Shown here: positions 34,396 to 45,909 of the stretch, piece after piece
Position numbering within the stretch: position 1 is the first letter of the stretch
Layout: every line of letters begins with the position of its first letter
Assembly (NCBI GenBank): GCA_000378025.1
Contig: KB899087.1
Coordinates: 1,240,001 to 1,304,000 of the forward strand
DNA: 64,000 nucleotides
Origin: Xanthobacteraceae bacterium 501b
GTDB lineage: Bacteria; Pseudomonadota; Alphaproteobacteria; Rhizobiales; Xanthobacteraceae
Direction of reading: 5' to 3'
Program-made: the position numbers and the translations under genes
The notes under the pieces: generated by a model
Database searches by the model: none
Seen by the model: the letters and a program-made list of their open reading frames with translations, nothing else
Told to the model about the DNA's origin: nothing

Positions 34396-34492
34396 GAACG
34401 TCTCCGCTCCCTCATCGCGGCCTCGGGGATCACCGGCGGGCGCGACCGCCTCGCCCACCGGGAGGCCGCCATGACGCGGCCCATATGTTGGT

Positions 34493-35416
34493 TCAGCGAT
34501 CAGGTACAAAAGGCACGCCGAGCGAGGCGGGCGCCCCACGCCCATGCTTCAGCGCGGAGATGACCACCAGGGCGATGATTGTCGCCAGATAGGGCAGCGC
34601 CGACAGGAACTGCGAGGGAATCCCCAGCCCGAATCCCTGCACATGCAGCTGCAAGATCGAGACCGCGCCGAACAGATAGGCGCCGCCGAGCAGCCAGAGC
34701 GGCCGCCAGGCGGAGAACACCACCAGGGCCAGCGCGATCCAGCCACGCCCGGCGGTCATATCAGCCGCCCAGAACGGGGTGTAGGCGAGCGACAGATGCG
34801 CCCCCGCCAGACCGGCGCAGCCGCCGCCGAACATCACCGCCAGCGTGCGGATGCCCCGTACCGGATGGCCAAGCGCATGCGCCGCCGCGTGGTTCTCCCC
34901 CACCGCGCGCAGCACGAGGCCGATCCGCGTGCGCGTCAGCGTGTAGGCAACCGCCGCCAGCAGCAGGAACGAGACGTAGACAAAGGCATCCTGCCCGAAC
35001 AGCGCCTTGCCGAGGATCGGCAGCTCGGTCAGCCCGGCAATGTGCAGCTGCGGCGCGCCGGCGAGCTGGGTGCCGACGAAGCTGGCGCCGATCAGCCCGG
35101 CGAGGCCGAGACCCAGAATCGTGGTGGCGAGGCCCGACGCGACCTGGTTGGTCGCGAGCCAGATGGCGAGGACGGCGAAGACGAGCGAGAGCGCCATGCC
35201 GGCCAGCACCGCCGCCAGCGTTCCCAGCAGCAGGCTGCCCGAGCCATAGGCCGTGACATAGCCGACCGCCGCCCCGACGATCATCATGCCCTCGACGCCG
35301 AGATTGAGCGTGCCCGCGCGCTCGGCCACAAGTTCGCCGAGCGAGGCCAGCAGCAGCGTGGTCGCCGCCGCGACGACGCTGGCGAGCACCGCCCCGATGA
35401 TCGCCGCGTCAAGCAT
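34493..35416 (-). CDS. ABC permease of the BMP/nucleoside system (second)
   Basis: 307-aa BPD_transp_2 permease, about eight to nine membrane helices. Characteristic NupQ-like segments: GELVAERAGTLNLGVEGMMI, ATNQVASGLATTILGLGLAG, RAVGENHAAAHALGHPVRGI (the EAA-like coupling loop). It overlaps the upstream permease gene by 8 bp. Confidence 0.92.
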   Translation of the reverse strand: MLDAAIIGAVLASVVAAATTLLLASLGELVAERAGTLNLGVEGMMIVGAAVGYVTAYGSGSLLLGTLAAVLAGMALSLVFAVLAIWLATNQVASGLATTILGLGLAGLIGASFVGTQLAGAPQLHIAGLTELPILGKALFGQDAFVYVSFLLLAAVAYTLTRTRIGLVLRAVGENHAAAHALGHPVRGIRTLAVMFGGGCAGLAGAHLSLAYTPFWAADMTAGRGWIALALVVFSAWRPLWLLGGAYLFGAVSILQLHVQGFGLGIPSQFLSALPYLATIIALVVISALKHGRGAPASLGVPFVPDR

Positions 35417-36474
35417 GGGTCGTTCCCTCCACCCGGCGGATGCGGTAGCGCACCAGAATATCGGCGGCCAGAATGGCGATCAGCAGCGTGCCTTGAAAAA
35501 CCCGCGTCACATCGAAGGGCAGGCGCATGGTGATCTGCGCCGCCTCGCCGCCAATATAGGTCAGCGCCAGAACGAGGCTCGCCACCAGAATCCCCACCGG
35601 GTGCAGCCGGCCCAGCATGGCGGCGATGATGGCGGTGAAACCGTAGCCGGGCGAGATGGTCGGCTGGAGCTGGCCGATCGGGCCGGCGACTTCGATGATG
35701 CCGGCGAGCCCCGCCAGCGCCCCGGACACCGCGAACACGCCATAGGTCACGCGCTTCTCGTCGAAGCCGGCGAAGGCGGCCGCGCGCGGGGCCGAACCGG
35801 CGAGTTCGATCGAGAACCCCACCAGCGTGCGGCCGAGTACGAAGGTGGCGGCGACCACCGCCAGCAGCGCGATGACGATGCCGCCATGCAGCCGGCCGTC
35901 CGCCATCAGCAGCGGCATCAGCGCCACGTCGTCGAAGGTGACGCTCTGGGGAAAGTTGAAGCCCGCCGGGTCGCGCCACGGGCCGCGGACGAGATAGTCG
36001 AGCCCCAGCTGGGCGACATAGACCAGCATCAGGCTGGTGAGGATTTCGCTCGCGCCGAAACGCACGCGCAGGAAGGCCGGGATCAGCCCCCACAGCGCCC
36101 CGCCGAGGGCGCCGAACACCAGCATGGCGGGCAGCACCCAGGGCCCGGCCTCTGTGCCGTGCGTCGCCAGCGCCAGCCAGGAGCCGAGCACGGCGCCGGC
36201 GACATACTGGCCCTCGGCGCCGATGTTCCAGCGGTTGGCGCGGTAGCAGAAGGAAAGGCCGATGCCGATTAGCAGCAGCGGCGAGGCTTTCACCACCAGT
36301 TCCTGCAAGGTGTAGGCGTCGCCCAGTGGCTCGATGAAATAGATGGTGAAGGCACGCACGGGATCATGCCCGAGCACGACGAACATCACCGCGCCGACCA
36401 CCAGCGTCACCAGTGCCGCCACAACAGGCGCCATCGCGTGCCGCAGGGGGGAGACGTTCTCCAGCCGTTCGAGC

Positions 36475-36485
<11 letters not shown>
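35409..36485 (-). CDS. ABC permease of the BMP/nucleoside system (first)
   Basis: 358 aa from MPLRLERLEN (36485), which overlaps the ATPase stop by 11 bp. BPD_transp_2 permease with motifs ASPLLLIGIGLSFCYRANRW, NIGAEGQYVAGAVLG, FGASEILTSLMLVYVAQL and coupling loop GSAPRAAAFAGFDEKRVTYG. Matches the NupP/YufP type that pairs with a BMP binding protein. Confidence 0.92.
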
Positions 36486-38034
<1,549 letters not shown>

Positions 38035-38242
38035 GCCGCTCACCCGCGCGGCCGTCGGCAGGCGCGGCTGCGGGCGCCTGTCAGGTCGGTAGTTAGGCGG
38101 AAGCGGCGGTTCATGCGGATGACACTTCTGTGGCGGTGCCCCGGCAGAATGGCATGGCCGATCACGGGAGCAAGCCTAAAGTCTGGTCCGCCCGGTCCGG
38201 AAAATGGCGCGTTTTGCGTCAGAATCCGGGACTGGGATACCG

Positions 38243-39220
38243 TCACGGCAGCAGCACGGTCGACCCGGTAGTCCGCCGCGCCTCAAGGTCGCGATGCGCG
38301 TCGGCCACCTGCGAGAGCCGGTAGCGCTGGTTCACCGGAATCTTCACCACGCCGGAGGCGACCACCTCGAACAGGTCGCGGGCATTGGCCAGAAGGTCGT
38401 CACGGGTCGAGATGTGGGTGAACAGCGTCGGCCGCGTCGCGTAGAGCGAGCCCTTCTGCGACAAAGCGAGCAGGCTGAAATCCTTGATCGCGCCGGAGGC
38501 ATTGCCGAAGCTGGCGAACAGGCCGCGCGGCTTGATGCAGTCGAGCGAGGCCGGATAGGTCGCCTGCCCCACCCCGTCATAGACCACGTCGCAGAGCGCG
38601 CCCTCGGTGATGTCCCGCACCCGCTCGACGAAATTCTCCTCGCTGTAATTGACGACATAGGCGGCGCCGCAGTTGCGGGCGATCTCCGCCTTGGCCGCCG
38701 AGCCCACCGTGCCGATGACGGTGGCGCCCAGATGCGTCGCCCACTGGCAGAGAATCTGCCCCACCCCGCCGGCCGCCGCGTGCACCAGCAGCGTGTCGCC
38801 GGCCTTCACCTTGTGGGTCTGGCGCAGGAGGTAGCGCGCCGTCATGCCCTTCAGCATCATCGCGGCGGCGGTCTCGTCGGCGATCGAATCGGGCAGCTTC
38901 ACCAGCGGCGCGGCAGGCATGATCCGCTCGCTGCAATAGGCCCCGAGCGCCGAGCCATAGGCGACGCGGTCGCCCGGCTTGAAGCCGCTCACCCCTTCGC
39001 CGATCTGCACGATCACACCCGCCGCCTCATTGCCGGGCGTGAAGGGCAGACCGTTCGGCGGAGGGTAGAGGCCGCTGCGGAAATAGGTGTCGATGAAATT
39101 CAGGCCGATCGCCGTATGGCGCAGCTTCACCTGCCCCGGCCCGGGCGCGCCGAGCGTCACCTCCTCCAGGGTCAGGACCTCGGGGCCACCCGTTTCATGG
39201 ACGCGAATCGTCGCAGCCAT
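38243..39220 (-). CDS. NADPH:quinone oxidoreductase (QOR/zeta-crystallin type)
   Basis: 325-aa medium-chain reductase without zinc ligands. Motifs: TAIGLNFIDTYFRSGLYPPP, PFTPGNEAAGVI, cofactor motif HAAAGGVGQILCQWA, GATVIGTVGSAAKAEIA, and GALCDVVYDGVGQATYPASL. One-electron quinone reduction with NADPH is the family reaction. It follows the phosphatidylcholine synthase gene by 46 bp on the same strand. Confidence 0.9.
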   Translation of the reverse strand: MAATIRVHETGGPEVLTLEEVTLGAPGPGQVKLRHTAIGLNFIDTYFRSGLYPPPNGLPFTPGNEAAGVIVQIGEGVSGFKPGDRVAYGSALGAYCSERIMPAAPLVKLPDSIADETAAAMMLKGMTARYLLRQTHKVKAGDTLLVHAAAGGVGQILCQWATHLGATVIGTVGSAAKAEIARNCGAAYVVNYSEENFVERVRDITEGALCDVVYDGVGQATYPASLDCIKPRGLFASFGNASGAIKDFSLLALSQKGSLYATRPTLFTHISTRDDLLANARDLFEVVASGVVKIPVNQRYRLSQVADAHRDLEARRTTGSTVLLP

Positions 39221-39266
39221 TGTGCTCTCCAGCCGTTTAGGGATGAGGTGAGGCGCCCGCCGGCGC

Positions 39267-39998
39267 TCAGGGGCGCGGCGCGGCCGCCCGCTTGCGCGAG
39301 GGGATGACCCCGAACAGGGTGAAATAGACCGCGCAGGCGCACAGCCCGATCGTCACCCACAGGTCCGGCCGCATGTCCTCTACCACCGCGACGACCGCCA
39401 GCACCGCCCAGAGCGCGAGCAGCGCCAGGGTGACGAGCCGCAGCCGCACGACGCGGAACGGGTGGACGAACTTGATTGGCAGGAAAGTGCCCACCGCCAG
39501 CAGCGCGATGATGCCGGCAATCACGAAGGGATTGAGCGGCACGAGGAAGAAATAGAACACCACCACATTCCAGACCGCCGGAAAGCCCTGGAAATACAGG
39601 TCATCGGTCTTCATCGAGGTGTCGGCGAAATAGAGCGCGCTGGTGAGCAGGATAGTGGCGCTGGCCGCCACCGCCAGCCAGAACGGCATCAGCCCGCCGC
39701 TCGCCACCGCGAAGGCCGGCACGAGGCAATAGGTGAGATAGTCGACCACGAGGTCCAGCGTGTCGCCCGACCAGCGCGGCAGCACCTCGCCCACCTTCGC
39801 CCGCCGCGCCATGGTGCCGTCGATGCCGTCGACGAACAGCGCCAGGCCGAGCCAGGCAAACATGAGCGCCCAATGGCCTTCCACCGCCGCCATCAGCGCC
39901 AGCAGCCCGCAGACCGCGCCCGAGGCGGTGAAGATGTGCACGGCGAAAGCCAGCGTGCGACGTCCGGCCGGACCCGCGCTGAGCGACTTCGTTGTCAT
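39267..39998 (-). CDS. pcs: Phosphatidylcholine synthase
   Basis: 243 aa from MTTKSLSAG; a start at 40067 would add 23 residues. Integral membrane CDP-alcohol phosphotransferase that condenses CDP-diacylglycerol with choline. The variant catalytic motif is visible in VDGIDGTMARRAKVGEVLPR ... WSGDTLDLVVDYLTY (D-G-D-G-A-R-G-D-D). The FADTSMKTDDLYFQGFPAVW segment and about eight helices match Rhizobiales Pcs. It indicates a choline-using alphaproteobacterium with phosphatidylcholine membranes. Confidence 0.92.
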   Translation of the reverse strand: MTTKSLSAGPAGRRTLAFAVHIFTASGAVCGLLALMAAVEGHWALMFAWLGLALFVDGIDGTMARRAKVGEVLPRWSGDTLDLVVDYLTYCLVPAFAVASGGLMPFWLAVAASATILLTSALYFADTSMKTDDLYFQGFPAVWNVVVFYFFLVPLNPFVIAGIIALLAVGTFLPIKFVHPFRVVRLRLVTLALLALWAVLAVVAVVEDMRPDLWVTIGLCACAVYFTLFGVIPSRKRAAAPRP

Positions 39999-40170
39999 CG
40001 CCACCGGCTTTCCTCCTGCGACCGCGCGTCCCGGGGGATCGCCGCCTGCCTCTTCCACATCTGACATATAATATGCGCCCGCCGCGATCTGCATTGCCAG
40101 ACCACGTCGGCCTGCTTATCCCACACTCCACGTCCGGCTTATAGTCCCGGTGATGCACATGGAGGTTCAC

Positions 40171-41382
40171 ATGTCATCCGAACTGCACACAGGACAGACC
40201 GCTGCGGTGGTAGGCGCCGGCGCGAGCGGCCTCATCGCCGCGCTGGCGCTGGCGGCGGGGGGGCTCCCGGTCAAGCTCATCGCCCCTCCCCGCAGTCATG
40301 ATCCGCGCACCACCGCGTTGATGGACGGCTCGGTGAAGGCACTGGAGGCGCTCGGCGTATGGGAGGCCCTGCGCCCCGACGCCTCGCCGCTGCGGGTGAT
40401 GCGGCTCGTCGATGACACCGGGCGCCTCATCCGCGCGCCCGAAGTCGAATTCCGCGCCGGCGAGCTCGGGCTGGAAGGCTTCGCCTGGAATGTCGAGAAC
40501 GAGGCGCTGCTCGCCGCCCTCGACGCGGCGGTGGCGCAATCTTCCGGCATCGAGCGTCTCGGCGTCCGCGTGGCGGGCGTCACCGAGACGCCGACCCACG
40601 CCACGCTGGAGCTGGAGGGCGGCGCGCGGCTGGATGTCGCGCTGATCGCTGCCGCCGACGGCCGCAACTCCCCCTGCCGGCGTGCGGCCGGAATCGAGGT
40701 GAAGACGCGCGCCTATCCCCAGGTCGCCGTCACCGCCACCCTCGCCCATAGCCGGTCGCATCGTGACATCTCCACCGAGTTCCACACCCGCACCGGGCCG
40801 TTCACCCTGGTGCCGCTGCCCGGCGATCGCTCCAGCGTCGTCTGCGTCGTTTCGGCGGTGGAGGCGCAGGCGCTAGCGGAGCTGGACGACGTCGCCTTCG
40901 CCCGCGCTATGGAACGCAAGGCGCATTCGCTGCTTGGGGTGATGCAGCTGGTGTCGCCGCGCGGCAGCTTCCCGCTCAGCCAGCGCACCGCCGCGTGCTT
41001 CGCCAAGGGGCGCGTCGCGCTGGTCGGCGAGGCGGCGCACATCATCCCGCCGATCGGGGCGCAGGGGCTCAATCTCGGCATCCGCGACGCCGCCACTCTC
41101 GCCGAGATCGCCAGCGACGCCGCCCGCGCCGGGCGCGATATCGGCGGCACGGACGCGATGGAGGCCTATGAGCGCCGCCGGCGCGGCGACGTTGCCTCGC
41201 GCGGCTTCGCCATCGACCTGTTCAACCGTTCGCTGCTGACCGATCTGCTCCCGATCGCCGGCCTGCGCGGGCTCGGGCTGTGGATGCTGGGCCAATCGCC
41301 CGGGCTGCGGAGGAGGGTGATGCGCGAGGGCGTGGGGCCGACCCGCGACATGCCGCGCCTGCTGGCGGGAGCGCCGGTGTAG
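40171..41382 (+). CDS. UbiH/COQ6-type FAD-dependent monooxygenase
   Basis: 403 aa; start chosen for GGAGG six bases before ATG 40171. FAD hydroxylase of ubiquinone biosynthesis. Dinucleotide-binding GAGASGLIAALALAAGG, RTTALMDGSVKALEALGVWE, second motif with DG (AADGRNSPCRRAAGI), and ALVGEAAHIIPPIGAQGLNL (the GD-H-P-GQG-N motif, here with E for D). Divergent from pcs. Confidence 0.88.
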   Translation: MSSELHTGQTAAVVGAGASGLIAALALAAGGLPVKLIAPPRSHDPRTTALMDGSVKALEALGVWEALRPDASPLRVMRLVDDTGRLIRAPEVEFRAGELGLEGFAWNVENEALLAALDAAVAQSSGIERLGVRVAGVTETPTHATLELEGGARLDVALIAAADGRNSPCRRAAGIEVKTRAYPQVAVTATLAHSRSHRDISTEFHTRTGPFTLVPLPGDRSSVVCVVSAVEAQALAELDDVAFARAMERKAHSLLGVMQLVSPRGSFPLSQRTAACFAKGRVALVGEAAHIIPPIGAQGLNLGIRDAATLAEIASDAARAGRDIGGTDAMEAYERRRRGDVASRGFAIDLFNRSLLTDLLPIAGLRGLGLWMLGQSPGLRRRVMREGVGPTRDMPRLLAGAPV

Positions 41383-41383
41383 C

Positions 41384-42346
41384 TTACTGCAGCAGCCCGT
41401 GCGGCAGCATGTCGTGCTGCAGGGCGTAGAGCATGGCCGTCACCGTCGCCACCGAGACCACCGTGCCGACCAGCACGCCGCCGGAGGCGCCTGCGACATA
41501 GGTGTCGTACTGCTTGGCCATGATGAATGCGTTCAGCGCAGGCGGCAGGCTCGCCATCAGCACGGCGGTGGCGATCCACACCGGATCGAAGCCGCCGACC
41601 AGGCTCAGCACCAGCCAGATCAGCGCCGGGTGGATGAGGAGCTTGATCGCCAGCAGCCACGGCACCTCGCTCTGCATCTTGCCCATCGGCCGCAGCGCCA
41701 CCGAAACGCCGAGCGTGAACAGGGCGCAGGGCGCGGCGGCGTTGCGCAGAAATTCCAGCGTCTTGTCCAGCGCGGCGGGCGGCTGGAATTCAAAATAGGC
41801 CGACAGCACCCCGAGAAAGGTCGCGACATTGAACGGGTGGGTGACGACCCGGCGCACCACCAACAGCAGGGTGTGACCGAGCCCCCGGCGATCGCGTCCG
41901 CCCATCGCCATAAGCACCGGAACGATGGTGAAGAAGAACAGGCTGTCGAAGACGAAGATCAGCGCCGTGGGCACCGAGGCACCGGCGCCGAGCGCGCCCA
42001 GCGTCAGCCCCGGCCCCATATAGCCGACATTGGAATAGGAGCCGACAATGGCGGCGATGGTGGCTTCCGGCAGGTTGCCGCGCCGCAGCCACAGCCCGAC
42101 CAGAAGCGAGAGGGTGAAGCACACCGCCGTCGTCGCCGTCGTCGCCAGGATGAAGGAGCCGTTGGTCAGCTCGTGAAACGGCGTGCGGGCCACCAGCGAA
42201 AAAAACAGGGCCGGCAGCGCCAGATAGATGATGAAGAAGCTGAGCCAGGCAAGGCCGCTTTCCGGGATGCGCGCCAGCCGGCCGCATCCCAGCCCCAGGA
42301 AGATCACACCGAAAAAGGGAAGCGCGAGCGCGAGGACCTCGTCCAT
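41384..42346 (-). CDS. AEC-family transporter
   Basis: 320 aa, about ten membrane helices in the two inverted halves of the auxin efflux carrier / malate permease family. Motifs: LALPFFGVIFLGLGCGRLAR, FIIYLALPALFFSLVARTPF, AIVGSYSNVGYMGPGLTLG, SLPPALNAFIMAKQYDTYVA. Substrate unknown. It converges on the hydroxylase with a 1-bp gap. Confidence 0.9.
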   Translation of the reverse strand: MDEVLALALPFFGVIFLGLGCGRLARIPESGLAWLSFFIIYLALPALFFSLVARTPFHELTNGSFILATTATTAVCFTLSLLVGLWLRRGNLPEATIAAIVGSYSNVGYMGPGLTLGALGAGASVPTALIFVFDSLFFFTIVPVLMAMGGRDRRGLGHTLLLVVRRVVTHPFNVATFLGVLSAYFEFQPPAALDKTLEFLRNAAAPCALFTLGVSVALRPMGKMQSEVPWLLAIKLLIHPALIWLVLSLVGGFDPVWIATAVLMASLPPALNAFIMAKQYDTYVAGASGGVLVGTVVSVATVTAMLYALQHDMLPHGLLQ

Positions 42347-42511
42347 CAGGGCTCGCTACCGGCTCGCCTCGCCCTGGTCAATCGCCATCTTTCGCTCGTG
42401 TCGCGTCCCTGTGGTTGCGGCGTTTGGGCATGCGGGTTGCATGGGCGGCGGTTGACAGGCTCTGGCGTCGCCCGCTACGGGGGCGCTACCCCCTTCGCGG
42501 ACAAGTTCAGG

Positions 42512-42859
42512 ATGGCGGACGAGTTCATGATGAAAGAGCGGAACGCCAAATACCGTATCGGCGAGGTCGTCCGGCACCGGCACTACCCGTTCCGGGGCGT
42601 GGTGTTCGACGTCGACCCCGAATTCTCCAACACGGACGAATGGTGGGAGTCGATCCCGGAACATATCCGCCCCACCAAGGACCAGCCCTTCTATCACCTG
42701 CTGGCAGAGAACGCGGAGACCGAATACGTCGCCTATGTCTCCGAGCAGAACCTCGAACTCGACACGACAGGCGAGCCGGTGCGCCATCCCCAGGTGCCGG
42801 AAATGCTGGCGGCGGATGGTGATGGCGGCTGGCGGGTGCGCAGCGAGCGGCTGCAATAG
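42512..42859 (+). CDS. hspQ: Heat shock protein HspQ
   Basis: 115 aa; an internal start at 42527 (MMKERNAKY) is as likely. YccV-like hemimethylated-DNA-binding fold: KYRIGEVVRHRHYPFRGVVF, DVDPEFSNTDEWWESIPEHI, QPFYHLLAENAETEYVAYVS, EQNLELD. In enterobacteria HspQ helps degrade unstable DnaA and adapts substrates to Lon. Monocistronic. Confidence 0.93.
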   Translation: MADEFMMKERNAKYRIGEVVRHRHYPFRGVVFDVDPEFSNTDEWWESIPEHIRPTKDQPFYHLLAENAETEYVAYVSEQNLELDTTGEPVRHPQVPEMLAADGDGGWRVRSERLQ

Positions 42860-42899
42860 CGGCGGCGCTGCGCCGGCGCTGCGAGTCCGTAAACGAAAA

Positions 42900-42919
42900 C
42901 GCCCGGCTCTCGCCGGGCG
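42900..42919 (-). terminator. Terminator of the IalB-type gene
   Basis: Stem CGCCCGGC/GCCGGGCG with TCTC loop. On the minus strand it is followed by TTTTCGTTT, so it best serves the minus-strand gene that stops at 42947; it can also stop hspQ transcripts. Confidence 0.8.
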
Positions 42920-42946
42920 CTTCTGTCTTGAAGGGTAATAGGGGCC

Positions 42947-43699
42947 TTACTGTGCCGGGGCGTTCTTCAGCTTCTCGGCGCCGAGCTTTTCGAGGCCGGC
43001 CTTGGTCTGCTGCTCACGCTGCTCGGCCTCGGCCTTGAGCGCTTCCTGGCGGGCCTTCACCTGCTCCTGGATCTTCGCGATCTGGCCTTCAAACACCTTC
43101 TGGTCGGTCTGCGGGCCGTCATAGACCTTGGCGAAATCACCGAGCCCGATCGGGTAGGAGATGAGGCGGCCCACCGCATTGGCGACCTGCAGAGTCAGGC
43201 CCGGGGCTTTCTTCATGCGGTCGACGAAGCCCTGGTCGACCTGGATGTCGCCACGGCAGAAGCGCTCGTCGCACATCACGAAGGTGCCGAGGATCGGCTG
43301 CTCATTGGCCAGCGCCACGCGGAAGCCGTTGCGCAGCAGCAGGCCGGTCGGGAAGGCGACGGTGAAGGCCTTCTTGGGGTCGTCCTGCACTTCGAACACG
43401 CCGAAGCGGACAAGGAACTGCCCGGTGTCGGTGATGATGGTCTGCTCCAGTTCGCAGACCTCCTTGTTGATCGAAGGCTCCTGCCGGCAGCGCTTCATCC
43501 ACGGAATCGGGATCGCGGGAATCTGCTGCGGGCCGGCGGCCTGCTGGCCAGCGGCAGGCGCCTGCTGGGCGGCGGCGGGGGCCGCCGGCTTGGCGCCCGG
43601 CTTGGCCGGAGCCGTCTGGGCAAGCGCGGCACCACCGGCGAGGGTCAGCGCCAGGGCGGCGCCAGCAAGGCTGCGCGCAAGAGTGGAGCGATGGATCAT
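42947..43699 (-). CDS. Invasion-associated locus B (IalB) family protein
   Basis: 250 aa. Signal peptide MIHRSTLARSLAGAALALTLAGGAALAQ, an Ala/Pro/Gln-rich linker, then the IalB domain with its Cys pairs: MKRCRQEPSINKEVCELEQT and TFVMCDERFCRGDIQV. FPTGLLLRNGFRVALANEQP is also typical. The C-terminus is a charged coiled coil (QEQVKARQEALKAEAEQREQ). Periplasmic or outer-membrane associated; role in non-pathogens is unknown. Confidence 0.88.
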   Translation of the reverse strand: MIHRSTLARSLAGAALALTLAGGAALAQTAPAKPGAKPAAPAAAQQAPAAGQQAAGPQQIPAIPIPWMKRCRQEPSINKEVCELEQTIITDTGQFLVRFGVFEVQDDPKKAFTVAFPTGLLLRNGFRVALANEQPILGTFVMCDERFCRGDIQVDQGFVDRMKKAPGLTLQVANAVGRLISYPIGLGDFAKVYDGPQTDQKVFEGQIAKIQEQVKARQEALKAEAEQREQQTKAGLEKLGAEKLKNAPAQ

Positions 43700-43881
43700 G
43701 TCGAGTTCCTGTCGAGCGAACCGGGTAGAGAGAACAGCGGACGCCTCGCCGCCATAACGCGATCGTGGGGCTGTCTCAAGCGCAATTGAGGCGACAGAGT
43801 GACCCCGGCAAATATCGGTGTCTGGTTCATGCTAGAACTCGGCGGCAAATACGAGCCGAATCTCTGACCAGGAGCCGATGC

Positions 43882-45741
43882 GTGAGCGGTATCACCCGGC
43901 GGGCCTTTGGGCGCAACGTCTTAATTGCCGGCGGAACGGCACTTGGCTACCCAGTTCTGGGGTCTGCGGGGGCGCAGGACGGCGCTGCCCCGGCGCCCGC
44001 CGTCACCTCCAGCGAAAGCCTCGCGAGCCACGGCATCGCCATGCACGGCGCGCCGCTGCACCCGGAAGGCTTCGCCCATTACCGCAGCGTTAATCCGGAC
44101 GCGCCGAAGGGCGGTCGGCTGATCCAGGGCGCGGTCGGTTCCTTCGACAGCCTCAACCCGTTCATCGTGCGCGGCACCGCCCCGCCCTTCGTGCGCTGGA
44201 ACATCGTTGAAAGCCTGATGGCGCGTAGCCCGGACGAAGCCTTTACCTGCTACGCACTGCTGGCGCGCCGGGTGGAGACCGACGCGGCGCGATCCTATGT
44301 CGCCTTCGAGATCGACCCGCGCGCCCGCTTCGCCGACGGCACGCCGGTGACGGCAGACGACGTGCTGTTCTCGTTCGAGCTGCTGCGCGCCAAGGGCCGA
44401 CCGAACCACCGCACCTATTACGGAAAGGTGGCGAAGGCCGAGGTGACGGATCGGCTCACCATCCGCTTCACCTTCGGCGTGGTCGACCGTGAACTACCGC
44501 TGATCCTCGCCCTCATGCCGGTGCTAGCCCGCCACGCCACCGATGCGGAGACCTTCGAACAGACCAGCTTCAAGGCGCCGCTCGGCAGCGGCCCCTACAC
44601 CGTGACCGAGGTGAAGCCGGGTGAGACGGTGCTGATGGCGCGGGCCCCTTCCTATTGGGGCGCGGAGCTGCCGGTCAATCGCGGCAATTTCAATTTCGAC
44701 AGCCTGCGCTACGACTTCTACCGCGATGTGAATGCGCAGTTTGAAGCCTTCAAGCGCGGGCTTTACGACATACGCTACGAGACCGACCCCGGCCGCTGGA
44801 AGACCGGCTACGACTTCCCCGCCGTGCGCGACGGGCGCATCGTCACCGAGGAGGTCGCCACCGGCACGCCCAAACCCTATTCGGCGCTGATCTTCAACAT
44901 GCGCCGCCCGTTCTTCACCGATGCGCGGGTGCGGCAGGCGATGGTGGCGCTGTTCGACTTTGAATGGGCCAACCAAAATCTCTATTTCGGCCTCTACCGC
45001 CGCAATGGCAGTTTCTACGACGATTCCGAGCTTTCCTGCCTCGGCCGCCCCGCCGATGCGCGCGAGCAGGCGCTGCTCGCCCCTTATCCCGACTCCGTGC
45101 TGCCGCAGGCGATGGACGGCTCATGGCACGCCCCGCGCTCGGACGGTTCGGGCCGCGACCGTGTGCGGTTGCGCGAGGCGCTGGACCTGTTCGCAGCGGC
45201 CGGCTGGGAGCTGAAGGCCGGCACGCTGACTAGCCGCTCCACCGGCCAGCCCTTCGCCCCGGAACTGCTGGTCGGCACCAAGGACCAGGAGCGGTTGGCG
45301 CTCGCCTATCAGAACATGCTGCGCCGCGCTGGCGTGCGGCTGAACATCCGCCTCGTCGACAATGTGCAGTTCGAGGCCCGCAAGCAGACTTATGACTACG
45401 ACATGGTGCCCTATATCTGGGACCAGTCGCTGTCCCCCGGCAATGAGCAGGCTTTCTATTTCGGCTCGGCGGCGGCCGATGTGCCCGGTACGCGAAATTT
45501 CATGGGGCTGAAGAGCCCTGCGGCGGACGCGATGATCGAGTCGCTGCTGGCGGCGCACGAGCGGGAGCATTTCGTCTCGGCGGTGCGGGCACTCGACCGG
45601 GTGCTGATTTCCGCGCAGTTCTCGGTCCCGTTGTTCTACACGCCGGGCCAGTGGATCGCGCGCTGGCGCAAGGTGGGGCGGCCGCAGACGCTGGCGCTTT
45701 CCGGCACGCTGGCGGAAAGCTGGTGGCAGGCAAAGCCGTAA
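43882..45741 (+). CDS. Tat-exported ABC oligopeptide-binding protein
   Basis: 619 aa from a GTG with AGGAG seven bases upstream. Twin-arginine signal ITRRAFGRNVLIAGGTALGY. SBP_bac_5 domain: HGIAMHGAPLHPEGFAHYRS, NPDAPKGGRLIQGAVGSFDS, FADGTPVTADDVLFSFELLR, KAPLGSGPYTVTEV, RWKTGYDFPAVRDGRI. It belongs to the YejA subgroup of long peptide-binding proteins. No transporter genes are adjacent, so it works with permeases encoded elsewhere. Confidence 0.9.
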   Translation: MSGITRRAFGRNVLIAGGTALGYPVLGSAGAQDGAAPAPAVTSSESLASHGIAMHGAPLHPEGFAHYRSVNPDAPKGGRLIQGAVGSFDSLNPFIVRGTAPPFVRWNIVESLMARSPDEAFTCYALLARRVETDAARSYVAFEIDPRARFADGTPVTADDVLFSFELLRAKGRPNHRTYYGKVAKAEVTDRLTIRFTFGVVDRELPLILALMPVLARHATDAETFEQTSFKAPLGSGPYTVTEVKPGETVLMARAPSYWGAELPVNRGNFNFDSLRYDFYRDVNAQFEAFKRGLYDIRYETDPGRWKTGYDFPAVRDGRIVTEEVATGTPKPYSALIFNMRRPFFTDARVRQAMVALFDFEWANQNLYFGLYRRNGSFYDDSELSCLGRPADAREQALLAPYPDSVLPQAMDGSWHAPRSDGSGRDRVRLREALDLFAAAGWELKAGTLTSRSTGQPFAPELLVGTKDQERLALAYQNMLRRAGVRLNIRLVDNVQFEARKQTYDYDMVPYIWDQSLSPGNEQAFYFGSAAADVPGTRNFMGLKSPAADAMIESLLAAHEREHFVSAVRALDRVLISAQFSVPLFYTPGQWIARWRKVGRPQTLALSGTLAESWWQAKP

Positions 45742-45909
45742 AGTCCCGCGCGCGGCGGCGGGCCGGCTCGCCACATCAGGCCAAAACCGCGTCATCGCCC
45801 GCATGAAGCGCTGGACAGCCGCGCCCGAACGCGGTCCTTAAGGGCAGTGCGCGCGGGGGCCAGCGAAGGCAGGCCTTCCGCGTCCGAATGAAGTGCTGGA
45901 GCGAAGTCC

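Noticed and set aside
38035..38242. Purine-type riboswitch before the nucleoside transporter operon
   Set aside because: I looked for the conserved three-way junction and loop sequences in the minus-strand leader and did not find them.
41399..42511. Long frame upstream of and in phase with hspQ, opposite the AEC transporter
   Set aside because: Only the part from 42512 matches HspQ; the rest is antisense to a well-supported membrane protein and would give a Gln/Arg/His-rich extension.
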